Below are positions 47,578-58,277 of a stretch of 64,000 bases of DNA, piece by piece. The translations under genes and the position numbers were made by a program. The stretch comes from Omphiscola glabra (Eukaryota > Mollusca > Gastropoda > Lymnaeidae): positions 27,396,618 to 27,460,617 of the forward strand of contig OZ024809.1 in the NCBI GenBank assembly GCA_964017045.1. The letters are read 5' to 3'. Below the pieces are notes generated by a model that worked only from the letters and a program-made list of their open reading frames with translations, was not told where the DNA came from and searched no databases. Position 1 is the stretch's first letter. Every line of letters starts with the position of its first letter.

Positions 47578-48842
47578 CCTTAAATGAATGAACATTGTGG
47601 GTATGATCCCTTTAATGAATGAACATTGTGGGTAGGATCCCTTTAATGAATGAACATTGTGGGTAGGATCCCTTTAATGAATGAACATTGTGGGTAGGAT
47701 CCCTTTAATGAATGAACATTGTGGGTAGGATCCCTTTAATGAATGAACATTGTGGGTAGGATCCCTTTAATGAATGAACATTGTGGGTATGATCCCTTTA
47801 ATGAATGAACATTGTGGGTAGGATCCCTTTAATGAATGAACATTGTGGGTAGGGTCCCTTTAATGAATGAACATTGTGGGTAGGATCCCTTTAATGAATG
47901 AACATTGTGGGTAGGATCCCTTTAATGAATGAACATTGTGGGTAGGATCCCTTTAATGAATGAACATTGTGGGTAGGATCCCTTTAATGAATGAACATTG
48001 TGGGTAGGATCCCTTTAATGAATGAACATTGTGGGTAGGATCCCTTTAATGAATGAACATTGTGGGTAGTATCCCTTTAATGAATGAACATTGTGGGTAG
48101 GATCCCTTTAATGAATGAACATTGTGGGTATGATCCCTTTAATGAATGAACATTGTGGGTAGGATCCCTTTAATGAATGAACATTGTGGGTAGGATCCCT
48201 TTAATGAATGAACATTGTGGGTAGGATCCCTTTAATGAATGAACATTGTGGGTAGGATCCCTTTAATGAATGAACATTGTGGGTAGTATCCCTTTAATGA
48301 ATGAACATTGTGGGTAGGATCCCTTTAATGAATGAACATTGTGGGTATGATCCCTTTAATGAATGAACATTGTGGGTAGGATCCCTTTAATGAATGAATA
48401 TTGTGGGTAGGATCCTTTAATGAATGAACATTGTGGGTAGGATCCCTTAAATGAATGAACATTGTGGGTAGGATCCCTTTAATGGATGATCATTGTGGGT
48501 AGGATCCCTTAAATGAATGAACATTGTGGGTAGGATCCTTTAATGAATGAACATTGTGGGTAGGATCCTTTAATGAATGAACATTGTGGGTAGGATCCCT
48601 TAAATGAATGAACATTGTGGGTAGGATCCCTTTAATGGATGATCATTGTGGGTAGGATCCCTTAAATGAATGAACATTGTGGGTAGGATCCTTTAATGAA
48701 TGAACATTGTGGTTAGGATCCCTTTAATGAATGAAAATTGTGGGTAGGATCCTTTAAATGAATGAACATTGTGGGTTGGATCCCTTTAATGAATGAAAAT
48801 TGTGGGTAGGATCCTTTAAATGAATGAACATTGTGGGTTGGA
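47578..48842. repeat. Minisatellite in intron 3, 31-bp unit, second part
   Basis: Continues the 46287-46683 array with about 41 copies. Copies near the insertion are the most homogeneous. The last units drift (GGGTTGGATCC) and end about 30 bp before the exon 4 start. Confidence 0.98.
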
Positions 48843-48873
48843 TCATTTTCATCAGCCATGATCTGTTCCTCAG

Positions 48874-49016
48874 ACGGGGTCATCCTGGTTGATCCTGAAT
48901 ATCTTAAAGACAGAAAAGTGTTTGCCCACATTCTGGCTGCCTTCCGTTATGGCAGGGAAGATTTGGATGTTTTGGGCCTTACTTTCAGGAAGGACTTGTA
49001 CCTGTCTTCAATGCAG
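48874..49016 (+). CDS. ARRB1: Beta-arrestin exon 4 (finger-loop exon)
   Basis: A 143-nt exon, residues 53-100, starting [15 protein letters not shown] and ending at Q100. It contains [17 protein letters not shown] (78-94), the arrestin finger loop that inserts into the receptor cytoplasmic cavity, almost identical to vertebrate and insect beta-arrestins. The acceptor CCTCAG lies about 30 bp after the end of the 31-bp minisatellite. The donor is GTGAGT, phase 0, followed after about 40 bp by an 11/12-bp array. The exon is the longest in the window and the clearest identification. Confidence 0.98.
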
Positions 49017-49055
49017 GTGAGTTTTGCTCATTCGACCGGGGTATCACTGCTCACC

Positions 49056-49168
49056 TGAACAATCCACTGAACAATCCACTGAACAATCCAATGAACAATC
49101 CACTGAACAATCCAATGAACAATCCAATGAACAATCCAATGAACAATCCAATGAACAATCCAATGAAA
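49056..49168. repeat. Short tandem repeat in intron 4, 11/12-bp unit
   Basis: About ten copies of CCACTGAACAAT or CCAATGAACAAT beginning about 40 bp after the exon 4 donor. Confidence 0.95.
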
Positions 49169-49244
49169 AATTTGGGTTTCTAAACTTTCATACTTTTACT
49201 TGGGTTCCTATTTTTAGGATAAATTTCTTAATTTTTTTATTTTA

Positions 49245-49636
49245 ATGCCCTCTAATTTAAAAGATGCCCACTCAATCATGGGGCACTCTTATTTAACAGA
49301 TGCCCACTCAATCATGGGGCACTCTTATTTAACAGATGCCCACTCAATCAGGGGGCTCTCTAATTTAACAGGGGCCCACTTAATCATGCGGCTCTCTAAT
49401 TTAACAGGGGCCCACTTAATCATGGGACTCTGATTTAACAGGGGCCCACTTAATCATGGGGTTCTCTAATTTAACTGCGGCCCAATTAATGATGTGGCTC
49501 TCTAATTTAACAGGTGCTCACTTAATCATGGGGCTCTCTAATTTAACAGAGGGCTCAATTAATCATGAGGCTCTCTAATTTAACAGGTGTCAACTTAATC
49601 ATGGGGCTCTCTAATTTAACAGGGGCTAAATAAATC
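49245..49636. repeat. Minisatellite in intron 4, 36-bp unit, first part
   Basis: Unit contains CTCTCTAATTTAACAGGGGC then CCACTTAATCATGGGG. About 11 diverged copies before the retrotransposon insertion. Confidence 0.96.
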
Positions 49637-50343
49637 AGTGCAGAAAAGACAAAAATGCTGACAAATAGCACCACTGGCATCACCACTGAAATTAAGGTCC
49701 GTGAGGAAAGATTAGGGACAGTTGGCAGCTTCAAGTACCTTGGAGCAGTAGTCTCGGAAGAAGGCTCCAATCCCGAATTAATGGCCAGGATTGCGCAGAC
49801 CACAACAGCACTAAAGAGGCTCAAAAAAATATGGAACGACAAAAATATATCCCTCAGCACCAAAATCAGGCTGATGCGCTCATTAATCCTCTCCATTTTC
49901 TTATATGTCTGTGAGTCCTGGACATTAACAGCAGCACTTGAAAAGTAAATAAATGTGATGGAGATGAGATGTTACAGAGGCATTCTTGGCATCTGCTATA
50001 GAGACCATATCACCAATGAACAAGTAAAAGAAAGGATTCGTCAAGCAACTGAGCAGTACGATGACCTCCTGGCGTCTGTAAAAAAGCACAAACTTGAATG
50101 GTATGGTCACGTGACCAGAAAACAAGGGCTCGCCCAAGAAATCTTGCAGGGCACAACTAGAGGAGGAAGAAGAAGAGGAAGACAGAGAAAAAGATGGGAA
50201 GATAACATCAAAGAATGGACGGGATTACAACTAGGCGATGCTATGCATAGGGCAGGAGACCGAGAGGAATGGAGAAGAATAGTTTTTATGTCATCTGTGG
50301 CGCCCCAACGGTCAAAGGACTACGGGACATGATGATGATGATG
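49637..50343 (+). mobile_element. 5'-truncated non-LTR retrotransposon, RT C-terminal end
   Basis: A 707-bp insertion inside the 36-bp array. It encodes the C-terminal part of a non-LTR reverse transcriptase ORF: FKYLGAVVSEEGS, then LKRLKKIW, then LYVCESWTL, then YRGILGICYRDHITNE, then LEWYGHVTR, then RRRGRQRKRWEDNIKEWTG. This is the RTE/L1-like type common in marine and molluscan genomes. One in-frame stop at 49946-49948 breaks the frame. It ends in a (GAT)n tail. The flanks AAATAAATC (49628-49636) and AAATTAATC (50344-50352) match at 8 of 9 positions and may be a target duplication. A dead copy. Confidence 0.9.
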
Positions 50344-50660
50344 AAATTAATCGCGGGACTCTAATTTAACAGGGGTCCAACTTAATAATGGCGCTCTCTA
50401 ATTTAACAGGGGCCTGCTTAATCATGGGGCTCTCTAATTTAACAAGGGCCAACTTAATCATGGGGCTCTCTAATTTAACAGGGGCCAAATTAATCATGGG
50501 GCTCTCTAATTTAACAAGGGCCAACTTAATCATGGGGCTCTCTAATTTAACAGGGGCCAACTTAATCATGGGGCTCTCTAATTTAACAAGGGCCAACTTA
50601 ATCATGGGGCTCTCTAATTTAACAGGGGCCAACTTAATCATGGGGCTCTCTAATTTAACA
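50344..50660. repeat. Minisatellite in intron 4, 36-bp unit, second part
   Basis: About nine copies, more homogeneous than the first part, alternating AACAGGGGCC and AACAAGGGCC, a 72-bp dimer. Confidence 0.97.
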
Positions 50661-50806
50661 GGGACCCATCAATTTAACAGGGACCCATCAATTTAATAGG
50701 GACCCATCAATTTAATAGGGACCCATCAATTTAACAGGGACCCATCAATTTACTAGGGACCTATCAATTTAACAGGGACCTATCAATTTAACAGGGACCC
50801 ATCCAA
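50661..50806. repeat. Minisatellite in intron 4, 19-bp unit, 8 copies
   Basis: Unit GGGACCCATCAATTTAACA. It appears to be a shortened derivative of the adjacent 36-bp unit, sharing CAATTTAACAGGG. Confidence 0.95.
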
Positions 50807-51540
50807 TCCTGTGAATCTCTAATTTAGCATGATCATTACTCATGACCAGGGGCCTCAGTAATACAGTGACGTTTTCTGTGTGTAAAGCTTGTTTAAGTAA
50901 GTAAAGTGGACAGATCCCCCCTCCCCTTCTCTAAATGGGTTCAAAACTAAATAATACAGTAGATTCTGAGTTTCATGAAAAACTCACTAGAAAAGTCAAT
51001 AGTTCCACTAATAATCACTACCACCGCCTCCCTTAGCTCTCATTCTGTCATTCTTGTTAACCAATGACAGAGCATTCATTCTAATTACAGGTTACTGCTA
51101 AAAAGCCCTATAGGGAATATTTTTATTTTGCCATGCACATTGTATTATTTTTACCAAGGGAATACAACAGGTGTTACAGAATAATCTCTAACCAATTGTG
51201 TATGGGGAAACACAGCATACATTGTGGGCTGACTTCTTTAAGCTGGAAGAAAGAATTGTATTCTTCTATCCCAGACATGGGCAGGGCTTGGGGAAAGGTT
51301 GGGGGGGGGGGGTGTCCACCCCTTGACTTTGTTAAACATTTTTAATACTTCTCTTCATAAGCAGACCCCCCCCCCACCCACTGGTACATTTCTTGCATAC
51401 AAAGGCAGTTTTGTAGATGTCAGTGTAGTACAATAGTTAACTGTATTACAAATCTAATCCCTGCATATGTTTATACCCCAAACAAAGATATCATTGTATG
51501 ACAATAGTTGACTGTGTTACCATCTAATCACTGCCACCAG
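50807..51540. other. Intron 4 unique 3' part
   Basis: About 730 bp with a poly-G run near 51305 and a poly-C run near 51368, ending in the exon 5 acceptor. No other exon seen. Confidence 0.5.
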
Positions 51541-51645
51541 GTGTACCCTCCGCTCAAAGATGCCAAAGAGGCCAAGCCGTTGACCCGGTTACAAGAACGG
51601 CTCATCAAGAAGTTAGGTCCCAATGCTTACCCGTTTTTCTTTGAG
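51541..51645 (+). CDS. ARRB1: Beta-arrestin exon 5 ([13 protein letters not shown])
   Basis: A 105-nt, phase 0/0 exon (residues 101-135) containing [19 protein letters not shown]. This matches the amphipathic helix I region of arrestins, a family hallmark. The stretch [13 protein letters not shown] before it is variable between arrestins. The acceptor is GCCACCAG and the donor is GTAAGT. The flanking introns are 2.5 and 3.0 kb and carry 36-bp, 19-bp and 31-bp arrays. Confidence 0.98.
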
Positions 51646-51817
51646 GTAAGTCACTCAGTGTGGGGCAGGATAACATCAACTCAAAATGCCATCTTTGTTG
51701 ACTAAGGCAACATTACAATAATATGAAGGACGGCCAGACTTTTCTGGCCTGACCTTCTTTGCCAAGAGTGAAGTTATATGGTATTGTTAAATTGGGCTTG
51801 TGGTTTTAAACAAGAAT

Positions 51818-52378
51818 GAATTAGCACCACTAATGAGTTCAGACTGTACAGTTAGCACCACTATTGAGTTCATATTGTACAGTTAGCACCACTATTGAGT
51901 TCATATTGTACAGTTAGCACCAGTAATGGGTTCAGATTGTACAGTTAGCACCTGTGTTGAGTTCATATTGTACAGTTAGCACCACTATTGAGTTCATATT
52001 GTACAGTTAGCACCAGTATTGGGTTCAGATTGTACAGTTAGCACCAGTAATGAGTTCAGATTGTACAGTTAGCACCAGTATTGGGTTCAGATTGTACAGT
52101 TAGCACCAGTATTGGGTTCAGATTGTACAGTTAGTACCAGTATTGGGTTCAGATTGTACAGTTAGCACCAGTATTGGGTTCAGATTGTACAGTTAGCACC
52201 AGTATTGGGTTCAGATTGTTCAGTTAGTACCAGTATTGGGTTCAGATTGTACGGTTAGCACCACTGTTGAGTTCAGACTGTACAATTAGCACCACTACAG
52301 CTAGCACCACTACAGTTAGCACCACTACACTTAGCACCACTATAGTTAGCACCACTTTGGGTTCACATTGTAGAGGTT
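51818..52378. repeat. Minisatellite in intron 5, 31-bp unit, about 15 copies
   Basis: Unit contains GTACAGTTAGCACCAGTATT then GGGTTCAGATT. Near 52290 it collapses to a 15-bp derivative (AGTTAGCACCACTAC). Confidence 0.97.
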
Positions 52379-52999
52379 CTTATAGAAATTATTCTCCATC
52401 CTAGCAGCCCTGATTTGGGGTCAGGGATTTTGTTGCTTTTAAAAATATTCCCTAATATAATCTCCTTTTAAGTTTGGCATTAGTGTAGGCGTTCTCCAGA
52501 CTTTGTATGTAATCCAAGAATGATAGGGATATGATCCATCTCAGCTCCAGACTTGCATCCATAACCATTATTTCCATGTAATGACATTATCACCATGGCA
52601 AGCCAAATGGTAGCTTAGTTTTACCTTTTATCTACAAAACTGTTTTTCCCCATCTCTGGATCTGCTCATTCTGTCTGCTATTAATCTCTGTTACGAGAAC
52701 CAAATGTGTATGTTGACAGTGGGAGTGGCTTGGCCCTGCTTCCCATAGGACTTGATAGGTACTACATCAATGGTTCTTATGGTGTTGATATGGTATTCTC
52801 TGGGTCTAGATCAGGTAGGATTAACTAAAACTTGATCAGGACATTAAAAAAAAAAGAATATGCTGATTATGTTATTCTTCAACACATGTACACAACCAGT
52901 AGTTTCCCATCTTTTAAAAAACGACCAGACATTCCCATTACATCCATAACCCCTAGGTGTACCCCCTTCTATCCAACCACATGTACTTATTTAGGTAAA
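52379..52999. other. Intron 5 unique DNA
   Basis: About 620 bp, AT-leaning. No exon or element recognised. Confidence 0.45.
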
Positions 53000-53246
53000 C
53001 ATGCATGTGATGGACACACACATACACATGATGGACACACACATGTGTACATGATGGTCACACACATGCCTGTGAAGGACACACATGTATGTGATGGACA
53101 CACACACACTCATACACATGATGGACACACATACTTGTGATGGACACACACATGCATGAGATTGACCTGTGCAATCACGTGATGGACACACCATGTACAT
53201 GATGGACAATTACATGCACATGATGAACACACACATGCCTGTCATG
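53000..53246. repeat. CA-rich minisatellite in intron 5
   Basis: Irregular 18-22 bp repeats of CACACACATG then TGATGGACA. Confidence 0.92.
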
Positions 53247-53599
53247 AATCACATATGATTTTTAATGGTGTACCTTTCAAGCCTCTCTAGAAAAATTCAG
53301 ACAGTTATTTTAGTCTACTGACTTGTGGTGTTTTTTGTTAAATTTTTTAAAGTTTTTTTTTTCCCCTCCAAGTGTTGTATTGAAAATCCCTAGTGGTTTT
53401 ATTGTGCTTCTGTAAATGGATGGCGGCCTTATTGCCTTGAAACTTAACAGCAAAGACTGCTGAGAAGTTGGGACATTGAAGAAATGTAAATCTCTCTCTC
53501 TCTAGGGAGAAATCTTGCTGGAAGTGTAAATGTTTGCTTGCCCAGTGTCTGCTTGTGAGACAATATGGCTGGCATGACTTATTCAAAATCTTCACCGCT
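53247..53599. other. Intron 5 unique DNA
   Basis: About 350 bp between two arrays. Nothing recognised. Confidence 0.45.
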
Positions 53600-54127
53600 T
53601 AGAGGTCTTTTTTGGTTTAATGTCACCTCAGAGAGCTAAGAGGTCTTTGTTGGTTTAATGTCACCTCAGAGAGCTAGGAGGTCTTTGTTGGTTTAATGTC
53701 ACCTCAGAGAGCTAAGAGGTCTTTTTTGGTTTAATGTCACCTCAGAGAGCTAAGAGGTCTTTTTTGGTTTAATGTCACCTCAGAGAGCTAAGAGGTCTTT
53801 TTTGGTTTAATGTCACCTCAGAGAGCTAGGAGGTCTTTTTTGGTTTAATGTCACCTCAGAGAGCTAAGAGGTCTTTTTTGGTTTAATGTCACCTCAGAGA
53901 GCTAAGAGGTCTTTTTGGTTTAATGTCACCTCAGAGAGCTAAGAGGTCTTTTTTGGTTTAATGTCACCTCAGAGAGCTAAGAGGTCTTTTTTGGTTTAAT
54001 GTCACCTCAGAGAGCTAAGAGGTCTTTTTTGGTTTAATGTCACCTCAGAGAGCTAAGAGGTCTTTTTTGGTTTAATGTCACCTCAGAGAGCTAAGAGGTC
54101 TTTGTTGGTTTAATGTCACCTCAGAGA
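53600..54127. repeat. Minisatellite in intron 5, 38-bp unit, 14 copies
   Basis: Unit contains AGAGGTCTTTTTTGGTTTAA then TGTCACCTCAGAGAGCTA. Highly homogeneous, differing mainly in T-run length and CTTTGTT. Confidence 0.98.
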
Positions 54128-54196
54128 AGACAGAAATAATTTAGCAGAGCTGCCTGCATCCTCATATTGTACCCATCTTTTTTTACTTGTATATCA

Positions 54197-54360
54197 TAGA
54201 CTATTTTCACACAAACTTTTAGACTTGTACCGTACATGGACTATTTTCACACAATCTTTTAGAGTTATACATGGACTATTTTCACACAATCTTTTAGAGT
54301 TATACATGGACTATTTTCACACAATCTTTTAGAGTTAAACATGGACTATTTTCACACTAA
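54197..54360. repeat. Minisatellite in intron 5, about 35-bp unit, 4 copies
   Basis: Unit contains TACATGGACTATTTTCACAC then AATCTTTTAGAGTTA. Confidence 0.93.
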
Positions 54361-54519
54361 ATTACACTTGGGTTTTTTGTGTGGTTTTTTTAGGGGGTGT
54401 GTGTTTCAACTTTGACAAATATTTTTGATATTTTAAAGTTACATTTTGAATTTTTTATTGCTAACTTTTTATCTTAACGGTAATTCCAATATGAAAATTG
54501 ATCATATAAGTAGGATATT

Positions 54520-54630
54520 ATAGGGCATATAACTAATAAGACAACTGACCATATAACTAATAAGACTATTGATATTATAACAAATAAGACTATTGACCAT
54601 ATCACTAATAAGACTATTGACGATGTAACC
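54520..54630. repeat. Short tandem repeat in intron 5, 23/24-bp unit
   Basis: About four copies of AACTAATAAGACTATTGACC plus ATAT, ending about 20 bp before the exon 6 acceptor. Confidence 0.9.
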
Positions 54631-54650
54631 ATTGTTCCTTTCTTCCCCAG

Positions 54651-54710
54651 CTTCCCCCTAACTCTCCAGCCTCGGTCACGCTACAGCCAGCTCCTGGAGA
54701 CACTGGCAAA
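54651..54710 (+). CDS. ARRB1: Beta-arrestin exon 6 (SVTLQPAPGDTGK)
   Basis: A 60-nt, phase 0/0 exon (residues 136-155) encoding LPPNSPASVTLQPAPGDTGK, the counterpart of the PPNxPxSVTLQPGPxDTGK block of arrestins. The acceptor is CTTCCCCAG and the donor is GTAAGA. A 24-bp array ends about 20 bp upstream, close to the polypyrimidine tract. Intron 6 downstream is the shortest (356 bp), and a 13-bp array takes up about a third of it. Confidence 0.97.
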
Positions 54711-54835
54711 GTAAGATCTTGCATGTAGAATTACTTACAGAGAATGTACCACAAAAACCTTTTAAGATATACAAATAAAAATATATACAGAATCCAGAGT
54801 TAACTGCTATAATTATTTGATAAATACTGTGGCTT

Positions 54836-54968
54836 AGCAAGGGATAGTAGCAAGGGATAGTAGCAAGGGATAGTAGCAAGGGATAGTAGCAAGGGCTAGT
54901 AGCAAGGGCTAGTAGCAAGGGTTAGTAGCAAGGGCTGGTAGCAAGGGCTAGTAGCAAGGGACAGTAGC
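54836..54968. repeat. Minisatellite in intron 6, 13-bp unit, 10 copies
   Basis: Unit GCAAGGGATAGTA or GCAAGGGCTAGTA. Fills about a third of the 356-bp intron. Confidence 0.96.
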
Positions 54969-55066
54969 CAAGGTATTTACCTTGAATACAATAGCTTCTA
55001 GAGTTTTATTTCCTTGTTTCACACTGACTGATGTTATCATAATTATCACTGCTGTGTCCTTCCTAG

Positions 55067-55134
55067 CCGTGTGGTGTGGACTATGAACTCAAGACATTTG
55101 TGGCAGACAACATTGATGAGAAGCCACATAAAAG
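55067..55134 (+). CDS. ARRB1: Beta-arrestin exon 7 (CGVDYELKTF)
   Basis: A 68-nt exon (residues 156-177 plus two bases of R178). PCGVDYELKTFVADN aligns with the CGVDYEVKAF strand of the arrestin N-domain. It ends in AG, joined to G of exon 8 to make Arg, as in vertebrate arrestins where HKR|NSVRL spans the junction. The acceptor is CCTTCCTAG and the donor is GTAAAG. The 44-bp minisatellite begins about 11 bp after the exon, essentially at the donor. Confidence 0.97.
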
Positions 55135-55145
55135 GTAAAGCCAAC

Positions 55146-55752
55146 TGACACGTAACATCTAATGCTAACATCTCAATTAGACAGAACACTGACACGTACC
55201 ATGTAATGCTAACATCTCATGCTAACATCTAATGCTAACATCTCAATTAGACAGAACACTAACACGTAACATCTAATGCTAACATCTCAATTAGACAGAA
55301 TACTAACATGTAACATCTAATGCTAACATCTCAATTAGACAGAACACTGACACGTAACATGTAATGCTAACATCTCATGCTAACATCTAATGCTAACATC
55401 TCAATTAGACAGAACACTAACACGTAACATCTAATGCTAACATCTCAATTAGACAGAACACTGACACGTAACATCTAATGCTAACATCTCAATTAGACAG
55501 AACACTAACACGTAACATCTAATGCTAACATCTCAATTAGACAGAACACTAACACGTAACATCTAATGCTAACATCTCAATTAGACAGAACACTGACACG
55601 TAACATCTAATGCTAACATCTCAATTAGACAGAACACTGACACGTAACATCTAATGCTAACATCTCAATTAGACAGAACACTGACACGTAACATCTAATG
55701 CTAACATCTCAATTAGACAGAACACTGACACGTAACATCTAATGCTAAGATG
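55146..55752. repeat. Minisatellite in intron 7, 44-bp unit, about 14 copies
   Basis: Unit contains ACACGTAACATCTAATGCTA then ACATCTCAATTAGACAGAAC. A longer variant with an extra CTCATGCTAACATCTAATG occurs twice (near 55215 and 55370). The array starts only about 11 bp after exon 7. Confidence 0.98.
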
Positions 55753-56575
55753 TCAATATTTCTTGATCCAGTAACCATCATCTGGCAAGGCTTACGGAAA
55801 AGGCTGTCATTTATTTCCACATCAAGTTTTTAGTTGTTTGTTTTTTTCTTTCCTGTAAGCTGGTATGGGGGGTTTTAAAAACAAATAATAATCCTGTGGG
55901 CTGGAAATGTTTTATATTATTTCGTTTCTTTAACTGTGAGGGAAATTATTTTTATTTTTTTCCTTGGCCTTGCTTAGTAAATATTCCTTGCCCAAAGAAA
56001 TAAAATGAGCAGTAAATCTATTTAACTAGTCTCTGTGAACAAAATCTGAACACACGTATTCCCCAATATTAGCATTTAATTGAATAACTGAACACAGTCC
56101 AAAGGGAAGATCTTACTATGCCAAGCTATGAATAATTTCTGAGTGTCTCAGTGGCTGCCTTGCTTGACATTGGCATTTTTATATCCTTTTATTGGATGGC
56201 CGGTTTGTGTCGAATTTTTTTTTTACAATTGAATGATGGCTATTCATATGTTTTTTAGGATATGGTAAAATTGATATTGAAATGTAGATATGTAAGGAAA
56301 CCAGAACACTATAGAAAATAAATATTTATTTCTTGTGGGTAAACTGTTGTTAGTCTAAAAATCTATTTTATCAAATGTGATATGTTAACTGCTGTATATT
56401 AACCATTGTTAAATACATTTGTAGACACAAAAATCCATTTTATAAACTAATGTATTTCTATAAACATAATTCATATAAATTGGCTAATTTTGACTTTAAA
56501 TTTTTTTATTCATTTTTTTTCACCAAGTAGAAAGCACAACATTATAATAACCACATTTGAGTTTGATGTCAGATA
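55753..56575. other. Intron 7 unique DNA
   Basis: About 820 bp, AT-rich. No exon or element recognised. Confidence 0.5.
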
Positions 56576-57361
56576 ATTTCATGAGATGAAAGAACTTTTC
56601 AACCTGGCCACTTCAGTTTTAATGGGATAAAAGAACTTTTCAACCTGGCCACTTCAGTTTTAATGGGTTGAAACAACTTTTCAACCTGGCCACTTCAGTT
56701 TTAATGAGATGAAATAACTTTTCAACCTGGCCACTTCAGTTTTAATGAGATGAAATAACTTTTCAACCTGGCCACTTCAGTTTTAATGAGATGAAATAAC
56801 TTTTCAACCTGGCCACTTCAGTTTTAATGAGATGAAATAACTTTTCAACCTGGCCACTTCAGTTTTAATGAGATGAAATAACTTTTCAACCTGGCCACTT
56901 CAGTTTTAATGAGATGAAATAACTTTTCATCCTGGCCACTTCAGTTTTAATGAGATGAAATAACTTTTCAACCTGGCCACTTCAGTTTTAATGAGATGAA
57001 ATAACTTTTCAACCTGGCCACTTCAGTTTTAATGAGATGAAATAACTTTTCAACCTGGCCACTTCAGTTTTAATGAGATGAAATAACTTTTCAACCTGGC
57101 CACTTCAGTTTTAATGAGATGAAATAACTTTTCAACCTGGCCACTTCAGTTTTAATGAGATGAAATAACTTTTCAACCTGGCCACTTCAGTTTTAATGAG
57201 ATGAAATAACTTTTCAACCTGGCCACTTCAGTTTTAATGAGATGAAATAACTTTTCAACCTGGCCACTTCAGTTTTAATGGGATGAAACAACTTTTCAAC
57301 CTGGCCACTTCAGTTTTAATGAGATGAAATAACTTTTCAACCTGGCCACTTCAGTTTTAAT
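56576..57361. repeat. Minisatellite in intron 7, 41-bp unit, 19 copies
   Basis: Unit contains TTTTAATGAGATGAAATAAC then TTTTCAACCTGGCCACTTCA. Central copies are virtually identical; the first copies diverge (GGGATAAAAGAAC). Ends 56 bp before exon 8. Confidence 0.98.
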
Positions 57362-57417
57362 GCCCCAGTGTTTTAAGTTAAAAAATGAACAGTTGTCTTG
57401 TTTTATGTTCTCAACAG

Positions 57418-57553
57418 GAACTCGGTTCGCCTTGCCATTCGCAAGCTGACCTATGCCCCAGAAGAACCCGCGCCACAGCCCAACGCTGAGGCTGTCAAAG
57501 ATTTCATCATGAGCCCAGGGAGTATCAGACTGGAGGCTTCCCTCGATAAAGAA
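57418..57553 (+). CDS. ARRB1: Beta-arrestin exon 8 (phosphate-sensor arginine)
   Basis: A 136-nt exon (residues 178-223) containing [17 protein letters not shown] and ending [11 protein letters not shown]186 in LAIRK corresponds to the polar-core phosphate sensor (R169 in mammalian beta-arrestin 1, R175 in visual arrestin), which receptor phosphates disrupt on activation. SLDKE ends the N-domain side of the hinge. The acceptor is TCTCAACAG and the donor is GTGAGT. A 41-bp array ends 56 bp upstream. A 49-bp tandem duplication starts 4 bp after the exon. Confidence 0.98.
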
Positions 57554-57557
57554 GTGA

Positions 57558-57655
57558 GTCGGTTCATTGGTCTCTTTCATGGCCACATTGCCGATTCTTG
57601 AGGCTGGTCGGTTAATTGGTCTCTTTCATGGCCACATTGCCGATTCTTGAGGCTG
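57558..57655. repeat. Two-copy 49-bp duplication next to exon 8 donor
   Basis: GTCGGTTCATTGGTCTCTTT and following bases, repeated with period 49 starting within the donor region of exon 8. The second copy lacks the GTGA of the donor. Confidence 0.92.
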
Positions 57656-58277
57656 GGAGAACTATCTCATAAGTACTGTTATACGTCATTAGCACCTTAT
57701 CTCTGAGTTTGAGGTGAATCCAATGAATGTGCCTAAAGAGTCTTCTATTCTTTCTGAGAGTGCTCATCTTGTCTAAACCAGGCTTTTCTTCTAAAACACA
57801 TCAAATAGTCAGTTGTTAGCATCTAAACCAGGCTTTTCTTCTAAACCATATCAAATTGTCAGTTGTTAGCATCAAATGGAGAGACCCTGTTTTGGAAGAT
57901 AAGTGTGTGATGTCCTTTCAATGCTAATTATTTTTCATTCTGATTTTCATTAAGTATCCTTTAATGATAAATAATTCATGTGAATGAATCCTTTAAGTAT
58001 TGGTTTTCTTCTTAGGCCTTTTTTAAATTAGATTGAACAATGTACAATAATAGTGCATTCAGTTTTAAACTGAGCCACCAGATTTTATTTCATGATGAGA
58101 AAACTAGTATTTAATAGCTTAAATGATTATGTATTTCAAATTACTAGTGGCTACTGTTGTATGTATTGATTTTTAAAATAATTATAATTAATTTCGCACA
58201 ATTTATTTCCCTTTAACCCAGAATTAGCTCCCCATGTTTCCAATGTAATCCTCACACTGTTGCCACTGATTCCCCAG
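57656..58277. other. Intron 8 unique DNA
   Basis: About 620 bp with one two-copy ~55-bp duplication containing CTAAACCAGGCTTTTCTTCT (about 57774 and 57823), ending at the exon 9 acceptor. Confidence 0.5.

Noticed and set aside
48713..48931. Minus-strand frame overlapping arrestin exon 4
   Set aside because: Made of the 31-bp repeat and antisense of the exon; no independent support.
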